Positions 54,229 through 56,458 of a DNA stretch of 56,458 nucleotides are shown here, piece after piece; position 1 is the stretch's first letter; every line of letters begins with the position of its first letter. This DNA comes from Cellvibrionaceae bacterium. Lineage in GTDB: Bacteria > Pseudomonadota > Gammaproteobacteria > Pseudomonadales > Cellvibrionaceae. The stretch covers positions 1 through 56,458 of the forward strand of contig PANW01000056.1 of assembly GCA_002707785.1 (NCBI GenBank), written 5' to 3'. The notes under the pieces are model-generated. The model ran no database searches. It saw only the letters and a program-made list of their open reading frames with translations, and was not told the DNA's origin. The translations under genes were made by a program, and so were the position numbers.

Positions 54229-54549
54229 CTACATTTGGAATTCGGGTAGCTCAACGATCAGTCCATCGAGATCGTCACTCATTTCAACCTGACAGGATAA
54301 ACGCGAGCCCGATTGAGGTTCGGGCGACATGCTCAGCATGGCCTCTTCGTTTTCATCGGCTGGATTGAGCTTGCCGCGCCAAGCTTCGGCCACGATCACG
54401 TGACAGGTACCGCAGGCGCAACCGCCGCCGCAGTCTGCATCAATACCGGGAACGCCATTATCAATCGCTACTTGCATCAGCGTCTGACCGTCATTCGCTG
54501 AAACCGAGTGCTGCTCTCCGGAATGTTCAATAAATGTCACTTTTGCCAT
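54229..54549 (-). CDS. [2Fe-2S] ferredoxin, partner of the P450
   Basis: A vertebrate-type (adrenodoxin/putidaredoxin-like) ferredoxin with cluster ligands in DADCGGGCACGTCHV (C-x5-C-x2-C) and a fourth Cys in SRLSCQVEM. One additional Cys lies inside the loop. It carries electrons to the P450 and is 30 bases upstream of it in the same operon. ATG 54549 (MAKVTFIEHSGEQ) is the proper start; the frame is open further to 54621. Length 106 is typical. Confidence 0.94.
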   Translation of the reverse strand: MAKVTFIEHSGEQHSVSANDGQTLMQVAIDNGVPGIDADCGGGCACGTCHVIVAEAWRGKLNPADENEEAMLSMSPEPQSGSRLSCQVEMSDDLDGLIVELPEFQM

Positions 54550-54632
54550 GGATACCGCCTGTTTTATTGATTTTATAGTGGGTCTCAGTCTGACATGGCA
54601 GTCAGACCAAGGGTCGCTCAAATGAGTGTCGA

Positions 54633-54661
54633 ATCATAGTAGGCAGTGCCGCCCGCCTCAG
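54633..54661 (-). promoter_or_regulatory. Putative activator-dependent promoter of the ferredoxin-P450 operon
   Basis: On the minus strand a good -10 TATGAT lies at 54638-54633. The -35 position 17 bp upstream reads CTGAGG (54661-54656), a poor match to TTGACA. A weak -35 next to a likely AraC site is what an activator-dependent promoter looks like. The ATG is about 84 bases downstream of the -10. Confidence 0.5.
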
Positions 54662-54665
54662 GGAG

Positions 54666-54707
54666 GACATATATTGACATTAACGAGACATTTTAAGACA
54701 CTTGAAG
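54666..54707 (-). promoter_or_regulatory. Helically phased GACAT direct repeats, probable AraC-family operator
   Basis: GACAT occurs at 54666, 54676 and 54687, and GACAC at 54697: spacing 10, 11 and 10 bases. The layout is two 21-bp repeats, each with two half-sites on one face of the helix, typical of AraC/XylS binding. The block ends about five bases upstream of the -35 of the ferredoxin-P450 promoter. Confidence 0.7.
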
Positions 54708-54946
54708 GGAAACTAGTCAGCTCATTAATCTTGTGAGAAAAGCGTTATATGACGCCACAAACGCTTCATTCGCGAATCCAAGAGTTCAAAACAGCCATCC
54801 CTGAGCCATGAGCATAGCGCAACGCATGGGGAAATAGGCGATAGATCATTGGTAACTGTGAGCCGCTGCTCAACCACAGGCAAACAATAGTCGACGTAAA
54901 AAGCGTCGCCTATTACTCACTCTCGACTCATTGCTACGGGTAGACC

Positions 54947-56020
54947 ATGACCCAAACAAAATTTGCGCAACAACCCTCGGCCGTAAAGAACATCATCCCC
55001 TCGGTCGATACCGCCTGTATTCCCACCAGCTATTCACGCTTCATGGCGAATGAACTCAATTTGCATGAGAAATCTCTGGGAGAGCTGGTACGCGGCACCA
55101 CCGTAGAAGGTGATCAGATCACCTCAGACGCCACACTGCTGAGCCCACGACAGCAAATACAAATCCTCAGAAATTCTCTGCGCTTGTCTGGCGACAATGG
55201 CTTTGGTTTGCGACTGGGAAAACGACTAACGCCCCCCGCTCATGGTGCTCTGGGTTTTTTGGCCAATAGCAGCCCTGATTTGCTCACAGCCGTCGACGCC
55301 TTCCAAGAGTATTTACCTACTCGCATGAGTTTTATACGTCTTGACGTCAGTCACAATGAGCAGTGGTTGGAATGTCACTTGAGAGTCGACTTTGAAGCAG
55401 AGGTCGCCATCTATCGCGCGCTGATTGAAGCGGTGAGCCTCTCGCTGTTATCGACACTGGAATTCATATTGGGTCGTCCATTAGTCGAAGGACGTTTTCT
55501 CTTTCGTTTTCCAGAGCCAGATTATGGCGATCTCTATCCGGACTATTTTCCTGGAACCGTGAGTTTCGGTGAAACAGAGAGTCTTTTACAGATCCCGTTA
55601 GAGTTGTGTTACACCCCCAACGCGTCGGCCGATCACGACAACTACGATCTGGCGCTAAAACAATGCCAAACCATGCTGGCACAATTGCCGCTGGAAAAAA
55701 ACACCACACGGCATCGAGTTCAGGCCTATATGCTGTCGCACCCACCAGGGCAATTTAACGAGCAAATGGTGGCCGATGCGTTGTTCATCACCAAACGTAC
55801 CTTAGCGCGACGCTTAGACAGAGAAAACACCAGTTTTCGACAGTTGCGTGATGAACTCTTTGCCAACCTAGCCGGCAGTTATCTGCGCGATTCCAATCTA
55901 TCCGTTGAAGCCGTCGCGGGACTTTTGGGCTATCACGACAGCGCCAGCTTTCGACGCGCCTTTAAACGCTGGTTTTCAATGACGCCGCATCAATACCGAC
56001 AGAACATCGACGAAGACTGA
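54947..56020 (+). CDS. AraC family regulator, likely controlling the CYP153 operon
   Basis: The N-terminal ligand domain (about residues 20-230, 'Arabinose_bd'/PF12625 type as in OruR and related regulators) starts after MTQTKFAQQPS and has GFGLRLGKRLTPPAHGALGFLANSSPDLLTA. The C-terminal pair of helix-turn-helix motifs reads MVADALFITKRTLARRLDREN and VEAVAGLLGYHDSASFRRAFKRWF, with the family end TPHQYRQ. It is divergent from the ferredoxin-P450 operon with 397 bases between. It probably senses the alkane or a product (inference). Confidence 0.92.
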   Translation: MTQTKFAQQPSAVKNIIPSVDTACIPTSYSRFMANELNLHEKSLGELVRGTTVEGDQITSDATLLSPRQQIQILRNSLRLSGDNGFGLRLGKRLTPPAHGALGFLANSSPDLLTAVDAFQEYLPTRMSFIRLDVSHNEQWLECHLRVDFEAEVAIYRALIEAVSLSLLSTLEFILGRPLVEGRFLFRFPEPDYGDLYPDYFPGTVSFGETESLLQIPLELCYTPNASADHDNYDLALKQCQTMLAQLPLEKNTTRHRVQAYMLSHPPGQFNEQMVADALFITKRTLARRLDRENTSFRQLRDELFANLAGSYLRDSNLSVEAVAGLLGYHDSASFRRAFKRWFSMTPHQYRQNIDED

Positions 56021-56056
56021 TACCCGTCTCAGTCGATAAAATTATTCAACAGCCAC

Positions 56057-56093
56057 AAAAAAGCCGGCACCACTCAAGCGGGGCCGGCTTTTA
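56057..56093. terminator. Bidirectional terminator after the AraC gene
   Basis: AAAAGCCGGC (56059-56068) pairs with GCCGGCTTTT (56083-56092) around a 14-base loop. A and T runs on each side make it work for the AraC gene and for the convergent partial gene. Confidence 0.88.
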
Positions 56094-56113
56094 TACTGAA
56101 AACCAACTAGCGA

Positions 56114-56458
56114 TTATTCGACGCTAAAGGTCAAACCCGCATTGGCCTGCAAACGATCGATCAGCAGAGAACCCATCGCTGAAGCCGGCGTCCAGATACC
56201 GCCACTGGCCGCCTCTGGGTTCTTCAACAAGCACACCGCACTTTCCGCAATCATCTTACAGGTTGAGCCGTAGCCGGGATCTTTATCGCCTTTAACGCTG
56301 GCCATAACGGTCTTGCCTTCGGCATTGGAGCCAACAAACAACACGTCGTAGAAACCCGTTTCGCGCTGCTCTTTGGTAGGACCTTCACCAGGCTTCATCG
56401 GATCATTGGCCATCGACTTATCTTCAGCAACGGCTTTTGCCATAGCTTCACCTTGGTC
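56114..56458 (-). CDS. Saccharopine-dehydrogenase-like protein (C-terminal part; truncated by window)
   Basis: The frame runs past the right edge; the upstream codons (DQGEA) join without a stop. The C-terminal sequence has GYGSTCKMIAESAVCLL, GGIWTPASAMGSLLIDRLQ and NAGLTF, typical of the C-terminus of the saccharopine dehydrogenase/trans-acting enoyl reductase family, NAD(P)-dependent proteins often linked to lipid metabolism. The Rossmann domain is outside the window. Which member it is cannot be told. Confidence 0.75.
   Translation of the reverse strand, partial: DQGEAMAKAVAEDKSMANDPMKPGEGPTKEQRETGFYDVLFVGSNAEGKTVMASVKGDKDPGYGSTCKMIAESAVCLLKNPEAASGGIWTPASAMGSLLIDRLQANAGLTFSVE

Overview
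The window looks like chromosomal DNA from a free-living, probably marine, gammaproteobacterium. Housekeeping order supports this: xerD-dsbC-hom-thrC-recJ, rpsP-rimM-trmD-rplS beside ffh, ypjD and a CorB-type gene, and ybbA-ybbP divergent from tesA. This is the order seen in Pseudomonas and relatives. A CYP153-type P450 with its ferredoxin and AraC regulator, and a serC of the 'alphaproteobacterial/Methanosarcina' type, suggest a Cellvibrionales/Spongiibacteraceae-like lineage; that placement is inference. No rRNA, tRNA, prophage, insertion sequence or CRISPR array was seen.

Layout. 1-5.5 kb: the 3' end of an unknown gene, a small TIGR02450-type protein, an exported NUDIX protein, a perfect 32-bp tandem duplication, two uncharacterised lipoproteins on the minus strand, then an M19 dipeptidase translationally coupled to a methyltransferase. 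5.7-9.2 kb: a PotD-like periplasmic protein overlapping by one base a membrane GGDEF-EAL protein, the arrangement of the Vibrio cholerae NspS-MbaA polyamine sensor. 9.3-14.5 kb: a glutathione transferase, an alpha/beta hydrolase, a CueR-like regulator with a textbook MerR promoter driving a Cys-rich Cu/Zn-type permease, a YgjP metalloprotease and a small unknown gene. 14.7-20.9 kb: a PIN-PhoH ATPase, a hotdog thioesterase, ybbP-ybbA and tesA. 21-36.4 kb: recJ, thrC, hom, dsbC, xerD, a soluble hybrid histidine kinase, the rplS-trmD-rimM-rpsP block, ffh, ypjD and corB. 36.5-42.8 kb: purT, a DUF1289 protein, a CoA-type NUDIX, a DUF3135 protein, a zinc-ribbon NUDIX, a NIF3-like protein coupled to serA, and serC. 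43-45.3 kb: a TetR regulator divergent from two glutathione transferases, with a near-perfect palindromic operator between them. 45.5-52.9 kb: an EF-hand-like protein, a small secreted protein, the ABC-F ATPase YbiT, a VOC protein, an FAD oxidoreductase, a glutaredoxin and a TrmK-like methyltransferase. 52.9-56.5 kb: CYP153 P450 plus [2Fe-2S] ferredoxin, divergent from an AraC regulator, then the 3' part of a saccharopine-dehydrogenase-like gene.

The strongest candidates for something worth studying are the NspS/MbaA-like module with an unusual insertion next to its GGDEF motif, the CYP153 control region with four GACAT/GACAC half-sites repeated every 10-11 bp, and a family of short intergenic repeats built from GGGCT(A/G)C heptamers and a CTACCCT...GGGCATAAA element. 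Most other genes are ordinary. Start sites were moved inward from the longest open frame where a Shine-Dalgarno sequence, signal peptide or family N-terminus argued for it; each case is explained in its entry.
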